Source of the DNA: Mactromeris polynyma
Taxonomy: Eukaryota; Mollusca; Bivalvia; Venerida; Mactridae
Assembly: GCA_032209605.1 (NCBI GenBank)
Contig: JASFXZ010000016.1
Coordinates: 434,001 to 498,000, forward strand
Direction of reading: 5' to 3'
Length of the DNA stretch: 64,000 nucleotides
Shown: piece by piece, positions 34,601 to 46,009 of the stretch
How the letters are laid out: each line of letters starts with the position of its first letter
Numbering within the stretch: position 1 is the stretch's first letter
The notes under the pieces: model-generated
Database searches by the model: none
What the model saw: only the letters and a program-made list of their open reading frames with translations
Told to the model about the DNA's origin: nothing
Made by a program: the position numbers and the translations under genes

Positions 34601-37600
34601 ACTAATGTATATGAGCTGTTCCACGAGAAAACCGGTATTAGTAACAAAAATCCATTTTCAGATTTTTTATATTTTCTAACAGATATATTTTTCTAGTTTT
34701 ATTTAGTACCACAAATATATTTTAAACTCTTAAAATATATTCCGTTTCCTAAATGAAATAACAACAAATTAAATAATACTTACAACATTTTCACACACAT
34801 TTCTATAAATCAAAATTATTCCCCACAAACACTTCCGAGGAAGAGCTTAGATTGCAACTTTCATTTTGAAATACTCTACGTTATAATCTTCACTAGTAAA
34901 GGTTTTGTCATGGAAGCACTCAAATATATATATTAATATGGTATCTCGAAAAAACAGAAACACACTTAACACACTTAATCAGTGAAATAAGGACGGTACC
35001 ATTAGGGTAAATACTGTGTGCGTTAGTGACAAATGTCTATTTGTGACAGTGCAAAGCATGATGTTGGTTCTATCAATTGCATTTCATTTGAGTTTTGTTG
35101 TCTAATATCAATATAGCAGAGATATATTCATTATATTTTCTACTGTTACTGTCATTATAGGACCAGTTCAATTTGTACGAAATGTTCCACACACGATATA
35201 CGTTATATTACCGGGCCTATAATCATAAGACGGTAACACTCATCGATGCCATGTAAGTGATGTTTTACTCATTAAATATCTCCAAACCGCCAGTTACAAT
35301 TCAAATTACTTCGGGTGCATTATATTCAGTCAAATCGTCATGGTAGAGCATACTCCTCGCCCGGATTTGGAACCCGCGACCTCTAGATTAACAGTCGAGC
35401 GCTCTATCCACTGAGTTAACCGGGCGGGCTTATCGATACTTAGGGTACAAAATATGTGAGGACAATCGAATTTAGGGACAAAATTGAATAAGAATGGTGC
35501 AGGGAAAAACGGAGGACTTATTCTTAACTATCTCGTAGGTAATTTTTCTTGTGGATACATTTTTCTCGTGCATTACAAGTGGAGCTGATTTATTTAAGTA
35601 TACGGACGGGACTTGTGCCAAAATGAGTGCCATGTTTACAAAAAGGATAGGTTAACTATGGAAACATTATTGCAAAGCAATAATACGACACATAATAACT
35701 ATGTTTACTTATATAACAATACTACAGAATCGGTTTTTTCATTTCTGTTTTGTAGGATTCTCGATGCTTTTAAAGAAGCCAATGACAACTACAGGCAAAT
35801 CCCCGGGGAGAATAAGTATGCCTTTATGCTTCAATCACTCTAAAAGTTATCACTATGAAACTAGTCTTGATTTAATTGCACGATGGTTGATAAATAAGTT
35901 GGTTTATCTGCACATATACTAGCAGGAGAAACTTCCCGAACACGAAATTAGAGGATTACACTGTAATGCTTCCCGATCAGACAGTGCGTTAGTAAATTAA
36001 TAACTTTAATTCCTGATCTCGAAGTATTAAATGGGAATCCTCCGATTCAAGACGCACGCTTTGTCTTTTATCCCTATATGTGTCAATCTGTTTCAATAAA
36101 CGTGAAGATTGATAAGTCCATCTTGCTGTATATAAACTGCTATATAACACGTATGTGACTAAAAATAAAATAACATTGAACCATTTAACCCCGAATTATT
36201 TCGACGATTGTTCAAATCTGACATTCCCGCTAGCCGTTATTATTTTTGATAATATGTCGCCGTGCTAACGCATGCTCAAGGAATTGTAGCACACATTAGT
36301 AGAATGACCGCATATCGTAATATCTACAACGCCATGACAAAATCTTCCCTACAGCTCTTAAATAGTGAAATATCAAATGTTAACAGTATTTTTGTCATGC
36401 AAATTGGAGCGATTAATCACTGCTTTAAAAGCTTTTTTTAAATAAGCCATTATCAAAATGCATTACATTCTTTTCGTGATAGAGTAACACTTGCACATGA
36501 GTGAATATTGCTCAAAGAGTCTAAAAGTCGTCTGTGTGATATCGCTCTATTATTGATCTTTGATTACCCAATGTGCAACTTCTTTATTGCTGTTTTACAG
36601 TGAAAAGAAGTTAATTTCAGAGACAATTGAAGACATGGTAGCATATACGCATTTGACGGACGATGTTCTATATGATATAGGAAGATCAACAGACCCAGAC
36701 CTGAAAAAGTCTCGGGAAATCATTGATCGAATTGTCGGAAGAAATTTGTATAAACTAGTTGGTACAGGAACTTCCCAGGTTGGTGAATACTGTTAGAGTA
36801 GATTCACTGAAGTTCACATGGAAGAGCATTGACCTTCCATTAGTGAAGGCTTACCAAGAATGTATCTTGCGTGTACAATATTGAAAATAACACGTCATCA
36901 CATATTAAAATAGAAACGGAAAGTATAATTATTTAAAATTGCATTATAATACTGCAATACAGTAAATCGCTTTTGACCCGTTGATATCTTTCGTGAAGCA
37001 CATTTACTACGAGAAAGTATGTTCATATAATATACATGTTGAATTAAGTTACTCAATGTAAAACAACATATTTATTCAGTGTTTTTATAGCTCACTCTCT
37101 TATCTTTACAGACAGAAGTTAAAGGAGAATACATTAAAAAGAAAATGATTGAAGCTGGTAGGGAATTATCCGATGCTGACTTTACAGTAACGGTATGACA
37201 TTGTCAGGCAAATTAAACGGAAATACGTAGATTTAACAACTCATGTTGATAGCTTATTCAAACAGGCACATTGTATGCTACTGTCTTTTTTGTAACGTTG
37301 CTTATCTACTACACGCATTAAATACTTACGGTTATGTGTTATCAAAATACGAAATTAGTTATCTGATATAAATGTTGTCTGTGGCAATGTGCTTCGAACT
37401 GATCTACTTTTCTGTTACGCGACTGTATTATTACATGACAGGTACGATTTAATATTATACTCTATTGTCATTTACGTCATTATTAATCACAGTTATATGC
37501 TGCTGAAATTTAATAACTCTTTACATGAGTGTTGTGTTTTTGTGTAAAACTTCTGCCAACAGTTCATGTCTATGTTAAATATGCTTTGTCCCGCTATACA

Positions 37601-40019
37601 TGAATGTAAATTTTATCCTATCAAAAAGTTCACCCGTCATACATGTTTGTGCCTCGTAACACATGTGCATTTTATAATTGTTTATGTATGTATTTTCGTG
37701 TCATCGTGTGCGTTCGGAGTGGCAGTGTACATTGTATGTGTTTTTCCTGCTCGATTTCCATTTTTCTTTTCTACTTTCTGGTATTTTCTTCGTTGAGATA
37801 CGTATCATTTCGTAGCGTCTTTATGTAGTATTTAGTGTTTGCCGCACATTAGGATACATGTTACTTTCTTACTACTTAGCTGAAATTTATTTGCACTTGT
37901 ATAATTTAGCGTGATAATGGTTCAGTGGGATGATGGCATATGGTCAAGCTGATTTAACTCCCCAGGGCTAATAATGATGCAATGAGGCCGTTGTGCAACT
38001 TATTCCTTTTGGTGTAATTGTTGTGCAGTCATGAGTTGTCCCTTAAATCACTCCGTATTAGATTGGTTCTGTTAACCCTTTCTCATTTTATGTCAATTCG
38101 TAATCTGGGATATGTTTGGGGGAGATTTTCGATGTGCTACTCTTTCTCACGTTGATTTGCAAGAATGCCATCGACTGTGTCAAACTCGCACACCTGCCCT
38201 GCGTTCAGTTACGGCTATCAGCCCTATCGTTTCGTAACGTTTTGCAATTTGGTTCCCGTGTGCAACCTATGTGCTATGGTGGGCAAGGGATAAAATACAA
38301 AACGTTCGCCACTGATAGCCGTAACTGAACGCAGGGCTGTTTACTTGTGTTCATAGATACTTAATCTTTGAACTTATGTTATACGCTTTCATAAATTGTA
38401 TCTTTTATATTTTATGTCAAACATTATTTTATTGAAAGGTTGTCAAGTTTGACTATGGCAAAAAAGAGAAAAACCCATTGGACAACGTCTATTATTACAG
38501 CAAGAGTGCTCCGGACAAGGGAATCAAGCTATTACAGGTTTTCTATTTATTTAAGATTTTCCAATTTATCGTTGTTGCTACATGATTTATTTAAATTACA
38601 TGTATAATATAATGCAATTGACAATAACAAACATATGCTTAGTACGTTAGTTATGATAAGTTCTGATGTAAATAATTTAGTTCCCGACAGCAAGGTCAGT
38701 ACAGTGTATAAAGAAAGTAAATGTACTGATATTGCTGTTAAAGGATTACTAAACTATCAAGGAATAGTGCCGCTTTCCCACAGTAGTGTCACCCAAGTAC
38801 ATTAACTTATAATTCATTTATCACATTCAATACGGATTATATAAACAATCTTGACCCACATCCATCCAACAAGTAAACAAGGCGACAACTGCATAAATGC
38901 ACGTAAACACATACACTTTTTATAGAGGTACAGAGTGGGTAGATGTTAAAATACCATAGGCCTAAATATAATACAGTATGATTTTTAATTCCTTCTTTTC
39001 TGTATTTAAAGATGTCCATTTATTCCTGCAATATTAGACCACATTATTGGAAAACCTGATTGTTGTAATCGATGAACATCGAAAACAATAAAACTAATAA
39101 ATCGTTGTACATTACCTGTATTTAATGTTATTTATTTCACGACATTTGTTGTTCTCTATCGGATATAAATGCCTTAGTTATTGAGAAAATGGTCAGTGCA
39201 AGGCTGCTTCTTTTATATGTACTAGATATTTACCATGTGTATGTTTTGTCTGTGGGATGTTTAATAGCTTTGAAGGATTAGTTATTGCCTAATAAGTCAG
39301 GATAGCTAGCTGTTAAATCGATTTAAACCCAAGCATTTTACTGACCGTTCCACGGATGTATATCGCTGTTTGTTGGTAACTTCCATCTATGTTTTTCACG
39401 TATGTTAAGTTGCCCTTCGGCAGTTCCTTTACTTGAAACACTATTCATGTTCTTTTCTACCCCCTTTCGACCTATAATTACTGAATTGTGTTGACTTGTT
39501 CCGTGATGGAATCCATCCATTCAACCCTTTACCCCTTGTCGTTCTTTCTCCCCTATTCCCATACATGTTTACCCTCCTCGAAACCAATTCAAGTTACACC
39601 AAATTCTCTTCTTTTTAATCTGTACAATGTGACAAGTAAAATTTGGGAAATGATAAATTGTCTTTTATTTGATTTCGTTACTGTTGTATTCGGACAGTTC
39701 CATTAAATGAGATTTCAAACATATTACTCAAAGTTACGACTCGACTTTGTTCTAACAACAAAACCAAATGCCACTAAATGGTTATAATCAAAAATGTTTT
39801 GTTAAAAAAAGAGAGAATACGTTGCATCGTGTTAAACCTTCTTAGTGTTTAATTATGTATCAATTGTGTTCTCTCTTGCAGAGGTCTGAACTATTGACGC
39901 CAAAGAAATTTTGCGAGTGGGAAGTCCGGGTAATTTATAAGAAATCCGGGGATGAGGAGGGAGAAGAGAATGTTAAGAAAGCATTTACTGAGTGGTGGAA
40001 AGAGAACAACAAAGAATAG
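22602..40019 (+). CDS. SAMHD1: SAMHD1-like dNTP triphosphohydrolase, copy 2 (first coding exon not located)
   Basis: Twelve exons: 22602-22762, 24359-24468, 25874-25938, 26812-26961, 30907-30942, 33472-33636, 35161-35252, 35756-35815, 36601-36778, 37112-37192, 38439-38537 and 39882-40019 (TAG). All have GT/AG borders and compatible phases, giving 444 residues. The protein part opens with IVNDSIHGH and [15 protein letters not shown] (counterparts of human Asn119, Asp137, Gln142 and Arg145, which bind the activating nucleotide). HNRFEHSIG and CHDLGHGPFSH follow and supply the HD metal ligands (human His167, His206, Asp207); ARDCHMLG supplies Asp311. The C-lobe ends [14 protein letters not shown]. 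All catalytic positions are kept, so an active enzyme is likely. I found no in-frame start Met or SAM domain upstream; the first listed exon begins in phase 0 after an acceptor at 22601. Copy 1 lies 10 kb upstream on the same strand. The intron after 26961 holds a large 48-bp repeat array. Confidence 0.93.
22933..23090. repeat. Short inverted-repeat element in copy 2 intron
   Basis: CTCTCCAGAGCA at the left and TGTTGCTCTGGAGAG at the right form an imperfect terminal inverted repeat around about 130 bp of noncoding DNA, as in a small MITE. No target duplication was confirmed. Confidence 0.35.
23180..23430 (-). repeat. Interspersed repeat (family R1), reverse orientation
   Basis: The reverse complement contains AGCTAGCTGTTAAAACGATT, CCCCAGTATTTTACTGACAG and CCCCTTTCGGCCTATGATTA, matching the three plus-strand copies elsewhere in the window. 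Confidence 0.5.
24675..24850. repeat. Short inverted/direct repeat cluster in copy 2 intron
   Basis: Variants of AATGTCGAGCTGACTCGGCG occur four times in both orientations around the palindrome CAATTGTACAATTG. It looks like a fold-back MITE-type relic; no gene is present. Confidence 0.4.
25043..25684. mobile_element. GC-richer non-autonomous element with terminal inverted repeats
   Basis: The ends CACACCGAACTCGTTCT and, reversed, CACACCAAACTAGTTCT are inverted repeats of each other. The 640 bp between them is clearly richer in G and C than the surrounding intron and full of GAACGGG/CCCGTTC words in both orientations. There is no long open frame with a recognisable domain. It sits between the second and third listed exons of SAMHD1-like copy 2. 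The transposon superfamily is not identified. Confidence 0.55.
26962..29220 (+). repeat. 48-bp tandem array directly abutting a SAMHD1-like copy 2 splice donor
   Basis: About 45 units of 48 bp (the first is 51 bp) start exactly at the GTAAGTG donor of the exon ending at 26961. The dominant unit is GTAAGTGTTTCCATTGTCTG, TTGTTTGCAG, then AACACTACATCACAATAT. It therefore repeats a consensus 5' splice site and, in one subfamily, an acceptor-like TTGTTTGCAG. A second subfamily has GCTGTACACTAC in place of GCAGAACACTAC and alternates with the first. From 28725 the units change to TACACTACTTCATCAAATAT, followed by AAGTG without the GT. Because 48 is a multiple of three and the unit has few stops, long open frames arise on both strands (for example to 28263); I regard these as by-products. 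Copy 1 has one unit at the same place (1990-2020). Confidence 0.9.
29230..30220. other. Intron sequence after the array, nothing recognised
   Basis: No open frame, tRNA-like box or inverted repeat stands out. Similarity to copy 1 resumes near 30220 (GATAAATGCGTAGATATTGT against 2050-2070). Confidence 0.45.
31424..31871. other. Copy 2-specific intron segment (~445 bp)
   Basis: Copy 1 goes from ATATTGCGTAGCTAC directly to TTTTAATATACTG (about 2917-2943), whereas copy 2 has 445 bp between the same words. No target duplication or coding potential is visible, so insertion in copy 2 and deletion in copy 1 are both possible. Confidence 0.45.
32040..32960 (-). pseudogene. Tc1-like transposase relic (copy 2 intron)
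   Basis: The minus strand gives [20 protein letters not shown] (linker after the DNA-binding domain), [20 protein letters not shown] (start of the DDE catalytic core, first Asp) and [12 protein letters not shown], with a C-terminal [10 protein letters not shown]. Stops and frame changes break it. The matching relic in copy 1 (3077-3370) lacks the centre, so the insertion is older than the duplication. Confidence 0.75.
33766..33876 (-). mobile_element. tRNA-derived SINE (copy 2 intron)
   Basis: This copy is better preserved. The A box is TAGTTCAGTTGG, the anticodon-loop-like CTGTCAA follows, and the B box is GAGTTCGAATC. A tail with GCTACTTGCGGGAGGACAAG comes after the tRNA-like head. It is orthologous in position to 6224-6330. 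Confidence 0.65.
33975..34690. other. Copy 2-specific intron segment (~715 bp)
   Basis: Copy 1 reads TTAATTTAGTTTTATTTAGT at 6404-6420, while copy 2 has about 700 bp between TTAATCTAATATTACTTA and TCTAGTTTTATTTAGT. No gene or terminal repeat was found in it. Confidence 0.4.
35353..35432 (-). mobile_element. tRNA-Asn-like element (SINE head or tRNA pseudogene), copy 2
   Basis: The minus strand has GCCCGCCCGGTTAACTCAGT, a CTGTTAA loop and GGTCGCGGGTTCC. Mismatches in the anticodon and T stems argue against a working tRNA gene. Confidence 0.5.
38197..38336. mobile_element. 140-bp MITE with perfect 25-bp inverted repeats and CTG target duplication
   Basis: The ends are CCCTGCGTTCAGTTACGGC... 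and its exact complement ...GCCGTAACTGAACGCAGGG, 25 bp perfect. CTG flanks both sides (38194-38196 and 38337-38339), and copy 1 keeps the empty site CACCCCTGTTTACGTG near 10318. A larger relative lies in CIAO2B intron 1 (46175-46557). Confidence 0.85.
39290..39600 (+). repeat. Interspersed repeat (family R1), copy 2 last intron
   Basis: This is the counterpart of 11720-12060, so this insertion predates the SAMHD1-like duplication. It has AGCTAGCTGTTAAATCGATT and TCCCCTATTCCCATACATG. Confidence 0.5.
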
Positions 40020-40449
40020 AAAATACAAAGTTTTGAACTACATTGAAGCGACTTTTACGAAATACATTTGTAACCATGAAATTATAGTCTTCTCTACTAC
40101 GTGATGAATGAATTCAATCGCGAGTAGTTTAACGTCATTTATTTGGTTGTATGGACTGTAAATGTAAGATGTAACTCAGTTAACAGGGCATTTATTACAC
40201 AAGTGAACAATCTTCATTTTTGTGAATGAATTATGAGAAATCAGCCCTACATATCGCATATACATTCAGACACCAGGTGAGATGTATCTTGAAAATTTAT
40301 TTTTTATTTAAATGTTCCCTAAATGATTTGATTGATTTTAGCTGTGAGTGTTATTTTATTTATTAGAGCTATCTAATTATGTTTACTATTTCATAAATGC
40401 TTTGATTGGTTTAAGGTGTGATTGTTATTGTGTTATTATGTTTACTATT

Positions 40450-41270
40450 ACACTTAGTGCTTTGATAGGTGGTAATTTTAACTGTGATAGTTATTTGTTA
40501 TTTTTTGCTTAATTCACTCTGGTTTCTTCCGTACTTTGATTTACTTAATCTGTGATAGTTGTGGTAATCGTTTAAATATTATGTATAAATTATTGTGATT
40601 TGAATTTTGAATTTGAGATAAATGATGAGATTCTGGCAGACCATTATTATTTTCCAAGTTTTGTACTCGTTGGTCTATCTGATGTGTGTCAAACAATGTT
40701 GTAAAGGTAGACGAAAACTCGGGGATTCCCGGGTAAACCATGTTAATTCCCGATGAACTATAGTTTAAATATTCTGTGTCGTCTGCTAAGCAATTGTTCA
40801 ATTTGTACAGGTCGGCGTTTGCTATTGATAAAACTATTAGCAGTGCATCTTGAACATTTTAATTATTTATTTTTGTATTTAATTGTTCCCAAGTACTTTG
40901 ATTGGTTTTGGCTGTGATTGTTATTTTTGTATTATACTATTATGTTTAATATTTCACTAAGTGCTTTGATTAGAGGTAATTTTAACTGTGATAGTTATTT
41001 GTTCTTTTATGCTTAATTCATTCTGTTTTTTCCGTGCTTTGATTTACTTTATCTGTGATGGTTGTGATAATCGTTTAATGTTTTGTGATTTGAAGTTCAA
41101 TTTTGAATTTATGATGAATGATGAGATTCTGACTGAACATTATTAGTTTCCATGTTTGAACCCTTTTAAATGTACTATGTCGTCTGCAAAGTCATTGCAC
41201 AATTTGCACAGGTTGGCGTTTGCTCTTGATAGAACTATTAGCAATGCAACGCCAAGCGGAGCATGCATTA
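40450..41270. repeat. Tandem pair of ~480-bp repeats in the 3' flank of copy 2
   Basis: Units at about 40450-40850 and 40955-41260 correspond to 13067-13900. The minus-strand frame at 40801-40541 contains NNCLADDTEYLNYSSSG, matching NGLADDSEDLKCSSSG on the minus strand at about 13340-13420. No gene is claimed. Confidence 0.55.
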
Positions 41271-42474
41271 TAAACAAAATGATGTTATATTGATTTGATT
41301 TAATTTTCTTTAAAGTATCGTACATGTTTATATCTATCTGTAAGTATTACTAATATAAGTTCCAAATAAACAATCTGTATTGCCAATAAAATCCTGATAC
41401 ATGTATACCCATATGATTGATGTACTTTATATATTCGGATAAACTAATTAACGTGTGATTGATATATATAAATAAAAGTTAACAAAATGGTATTGATTGT
41501 TGTTTAAAATGTCAAAAAAGAAACTACTAATACTCACACATTATCTATCAGACGGTGTAACCTAACACTCACTAGAATCTACCCGTAATCCCAAATATGA
41601 TCACATTCTTCATTTTCCAAAAGTCATCCACCCACAATAGAGGTATAATTCGAATTCAAGTTTGATTGAAATAGGAATTATAATCTCTCAGAAACTGAGA
41701 TAAATGCTAACTTAACCATGTTGCATATGTTCAGAATGGTGTCGTTTTATAGCGGCGGTGCGACATTCCGAAGTCCGAAAGTCGGACATAAAATAGGAAC
41801 AATTTAAACACAAATCAATCAAAATATGTTTCATAAAATACAATAGCGCAAATCTGAGCAAATATGATAACATACAGCTTAGTTTTTCAACGCACGACTT
41901 CCGTCATTATATGCAGTGACATGCTGATGTGATATAATACGCCGACATACTGTACTCTTTACCCTTTTTATAGGCATGTTTTAATACCGATGTTTAGGCT
42001 TTGATATAGTAGGGCCAACATTTGATGGCACAATAACATTTACTCATGTTAATAAGCCGACTGTTCCACTTTCCGTAAAAGGGGTGATCATTTCGGTCAA
42101 TAAGCGCGTGTGTCGTATAAAATTACCGAAACATATCCCATTATTCTGGGATTTCGACCTACATTTTTAACCAATCAAATGTTGTCAACGAAGCGGGCTT
42201 TTTAAAATCTGACCAATCATATTTTCACTCAAGAGGTGCCTAACGGGATTTTCGTTCACCCAAGAGGCACCAAACAGTGTTTTCGTAAGATGTGCAAACA
42301 TTATTAGTTGGATATTGTATCATCTTTTTACGTCATCAAATAGTTTACAAACCAGAACGAGGCAGATTTACCAGGGGCACGAATCTAATGAGAAAGCTTC
42401 TAGACGATCCAGATCACTGTTTTAAGCACGTGTTTCATTGCAAAACATAAACAAATGTTGCTTCAGACTTTGTA

Positions 42475-42640
42475 AGTGGTGGCAGTTGTGGGCACTATCA
42501 GACATTTTTTTCGTGTTAAGATATTTATCTGGTATGAAAATTTATCACGATACTTATCTAGTTAACCACATAATTATCTAGTAAATTAAGAAGTTATTTA
42601 GTTTCTTTAACTGGTGGCAGAAATATGCCACCATACCTTT
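42475..42640. repeat. TGGTGGCA interspersed repeat at the end of the duplicated segment
   Basis: It contains GTGGTGGCAGTTGTGGGCAC, ATCACGATACTTATCTAGTT and the terminal pair TGGTGGCAGAAATATGCCACCA. It is related to the cluster at 21225-21790 and begins exactly where alignment of copy 2 to copy 1 ends. Confidence 0.55.
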
Positions 42641-42689
42641 TGCGCCAATCATAGACATTACGTCAGCATTTGCATCATTTCTAAGATTT

Positions 42690-44110
42690 GACTCAAAGTC
42701 ATTAACGAACATAATAAATTATAAGGGCGACGACGTTTCACCTTATTTAACGCCCTTGAAACTAATCATCAGATAGGTTTCATCCATTTACTTTAACACA
42801 TGTCTTCATTGAACAATACATCGATTTTAGCAATATATATTAGTTTAAAAAATTTACATAAAAATCCACTACTAAACAATTTGTAGCATACATCAATTCT
42901 ATGTACCGTGTCGAAAGCATTTTTAAAATCAATCAATGTATTGTTTCTTTTCAAGTTATATAACCGTTTATTAATCAAGATTTGTAGTATAAAGATGCAA
43001 TCAAGTGTATGATTATTTTCGTAAACCCAAACTGACATTCGGAAAGAACAATATTTTTCTTAAAAAATCTAATAATATTAAATATTTTTGAAAACAAAAC
43101 CCTGTCCACATTATACCTCTATAATTATCAACATTGTTTCGGAACAAGGCACTAGGACTCCACGATGGATTAACTACATCATTGTAGATAAAATGAAAAA
43201 AGAAACATAATAAGAGAACTAGCATGTGTTTGTGAACCAATAAAGAGTTCAGGTATTAACACGCATCTTCACGCGCACTATTATTTCTCTTTAAAACCCA
43301 TGTTGCCTTAAAAACTCATAAATCGTAAAATCGCAATCTCCAAAATGTACATTATTATCTTGGACACCATTTCCACACTTCACAATATCAATAAAAATAT
43401 CGTTTACAGAAAATTAATCGTTAATATGATTATAAAATTTATGAGCTGAACTGTTATTATTATTCACACTTTTTTTCTTATATTTATGTTTATATGAAAT
43501 CATAAAAAGGTTTTGGATTCGATTTTGTGGCGTGTTGTATTTCCGCGTTTTGTTTACATTCCTTTTCTCCTAAATTAATGCTTGACGTTTTACTTTTCTA
43601 TAGTGCTTTCGCTTGTCGATGGGAAAACATTCATATTTACGTGTCTTATATTTTCTATATTGTTTCCTAGGTCGATTAATTAGCACCTTTACATGAACTA
43701 AAAATAATTGACGTGTTTTGTTTTTGACAATTCAAAGTTTATGTCACTGAAGCGTTGATTTACACCATATATTTTATGAGCACAGTTGTACAGTACGTTT
43801 CCAAAATTTTGTATACCATCAGAAATATCAGTATCATTAGATACAATATTAAATACAATATTTTCTATATAGTTTGCATATCTCTTGTACCAATAAGTTA
43901 CAAATGCATCAATTTTAGATGTATCCCATTTCATTTTCTTAACAACGTCGGATTCAAAATCTGATTCGGCTTCACATTCCTTAGAGACATTAATTTGTAG
44001 ATGAACATGAGAAGAAAAATACGTATACGAATTAAGGATAATACATTTGGAGATCACTGGAAACAAATCAAATAATTGATTAAATACGAGTACATATTCA
44101 AACACATTCG
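42690..44110 (-). pseudogene. Non-LTR retrotransposon (LINE) reverse transcriptase relic
   Basis: On the minus strand, fragments appear in the order of a LINE ORF2. An upstream region (44105-43698, with KMKWDTSKIDAFV) comes first, then NNVDNYRGI (RT motif region) near 43130, then QFGF..NNHTLDCIFILQIL and LIDFKNAFDTVHR (RT motif with the first catalytic Asp) at 43030-42880. Several frame breaks and the lack of a YADD-bearing part and endonuclease show it is dead. A CR1/Jockey-type origin is plausible but not established. Confidence 0.65.
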
Positions 44111-45990
44111 ATATGATACAATGTTAATACTTGACACACTTATCAAAATACGCAACAAAACTGCAATATGTATGCAACAGCTTAAAATTATTTCACGGTT
44201 TTCACTTTTTGGTCACATTAATTCTAGTTGTTTGATAGAAATGAAAATCATTTTTCAGCACTTTACGTTTGAAAATATCCCTCAATATCTGCGCTAATAA
44301 TAATAACTTAGTTTCACAGGATTTCACATTTTCTTCAGTAATAATCATTAATTCAGCTCATTTCCATTGTTTACATTGGACCATAAATGGCTCAATATGT
44401 TTTTGGTAAGCAATTGGCTGACCTTGCAATAAGTAAATATGCTTCCAATATTTTCACTAATCTACCCGGCGTTTCCCTAGACATCTTCTGGCGGAGCTTC
44501 CCTTTCTTAACCAACTTGCAAAAAATAGGAGTGTCCTTTGCCTCTCTAAATATGTTCCCTTTCTTTGCTCGTCGGTTGATCAGGAAATGTCAGCCTTGTA
44601 CGTCGTTATTCGTATGAACACCTCCTGTCATAAACTGACCAAGATGTCGTTAACAATCCATGTTGTTACAACGTATGTAAAGAACGCTTTCATCCGGGCA
44701 CTTCTTTTTACCTCCAATTGGCTAAAACACGGTTGACGCTGGCATAATGGGTATTGTAAACAAATTTTGCCGTTATCTTGTATATAGGATCTCGGCTGCA
44801 GTAGGCGGTATGAAGAAAAGAACAAAGTACAGTCCATTACATGATGAGTTCACTTGATAAATTAATTATTAAAATTTTTTCACATCAATATATTTAAAGA
44901 AGTTGAAACACGTCAATCTCGTTTCAATACGTTGCTACCACATATATGTAAGTAACTTCCGATATGATTAATTTTATAATTAAACCAAAAACATATAAAT
45001 GACAGTATAATATAACATACAAGTTATATGACTTTTATTTCCCCATGTTACTGTTAGTAAGACCATGACTATGTAGACACACATGACATATTAAATACAT
45101 TACTAAACAGTCATATGGCTTGAATTTTAAGTTCCTGTGATATCCTCCACAAAGATTGTCCAACATGGAGAGCACAACCCCGGTCGGCTGTTTGGGAAAA
45201 AAACACGTAATCCATGCAATATACCGGCTTCTAAATCGCATACAAATGACTCAACGACTATCTGCCAAACTACCAATTAACAACCATTCAACGACGCTGA
45301 TGTAATAAAATTGCACACTGTGAACATGGTTAAAGTATAAGTAAAATATTTTACCTGGTTGTCATAAATGTGCAATTAACATATTAAAAAATGTTAAAAC
45401 CATGATAGTTGATAATTTATACCTTCACTCAGTAGTGGTCCAAGACTCAATGAATATAATTAGTAAAGTTTACGCACGAATATAATCCAGCATTCATTTA
45501 TTATATACACAACTTAACTTTTATGTATAATATATATAAACTATAGATATATAAATATGAATATATGTATTAGAACAATGTATCGGAACAACATATTTTC
45601 ACACTGAAAAGTTTCATTTTTATACATTTATTTGAACATTGTGTATTAATTACCACTGAGCATCATCAAAAGAGAGAGAATAAGTAGCTACAGGGAACGC
45701 CACATGCATAAGGCAGAACACACACGTTTATTAATTAAGGGGAGACTACTGCGTCTGCGAACCTTGTAAAACATTTTCTATACTATCGTCATTATATTTT
45801 TAACACTTCTTAAAAAATTACGCATTCAGATTTCAAATCGATAATCACATTGTAGATATTTTAAACCACAAACTAACAAATTACATTATATTGTACGTAT
45901 TTATTTTTTCGTTTAAATTCTTATAGCATACTTTCGGTTTCCAAAATGGAGTAGCCGTTTTGTACGAAAATTAATAAAACTTGTTTTCAG
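44110..45990. other. Intergenic sequence upstream of CIAO2B
   Basis: No gene was recognised. Just before the CIAO2B start region, CCAAAATGGAGTAGCCG (about 45941-45957) resembles a YY1-type core-promoter motif. CAG at 45988-45990 could be the acceptor of a 5'UTR intron. Both are tentative. Confidence 0.35.
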
Positions 45991-46009
45991 ACCACAAAAA
46001 ACATTAGAC

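Larger units (their letters stand above)
26007..42476 (+). repeat. Segmental duplication, unit 2 (SAMHD1-like locus)
   Basis: This is the part of copy 2 that can be aligned to copy 1 inside the window; the true unit probably also covers the exons from 22602. Similarity stops at about 42476, exactly where an interspersed repeat beginning GTGGTGGCAG starts. Large differences from unit 1 are the 48-bp array (26962-29220), extra sequence at 31424-31871 and 33975-34690, and a 140-bp MITE at 38197. Confidence 0.85.

Noticed and set aside
35816..35843. Premature stop in SAMHD1-like copy 2 after KYAFMLQSL
   Set aside because: This is read-through past a donor. Ending the exon at 35815 (AA followed by GTATGC) restores the frame to the next exon, and copy 1 uses the same donor at 7926.
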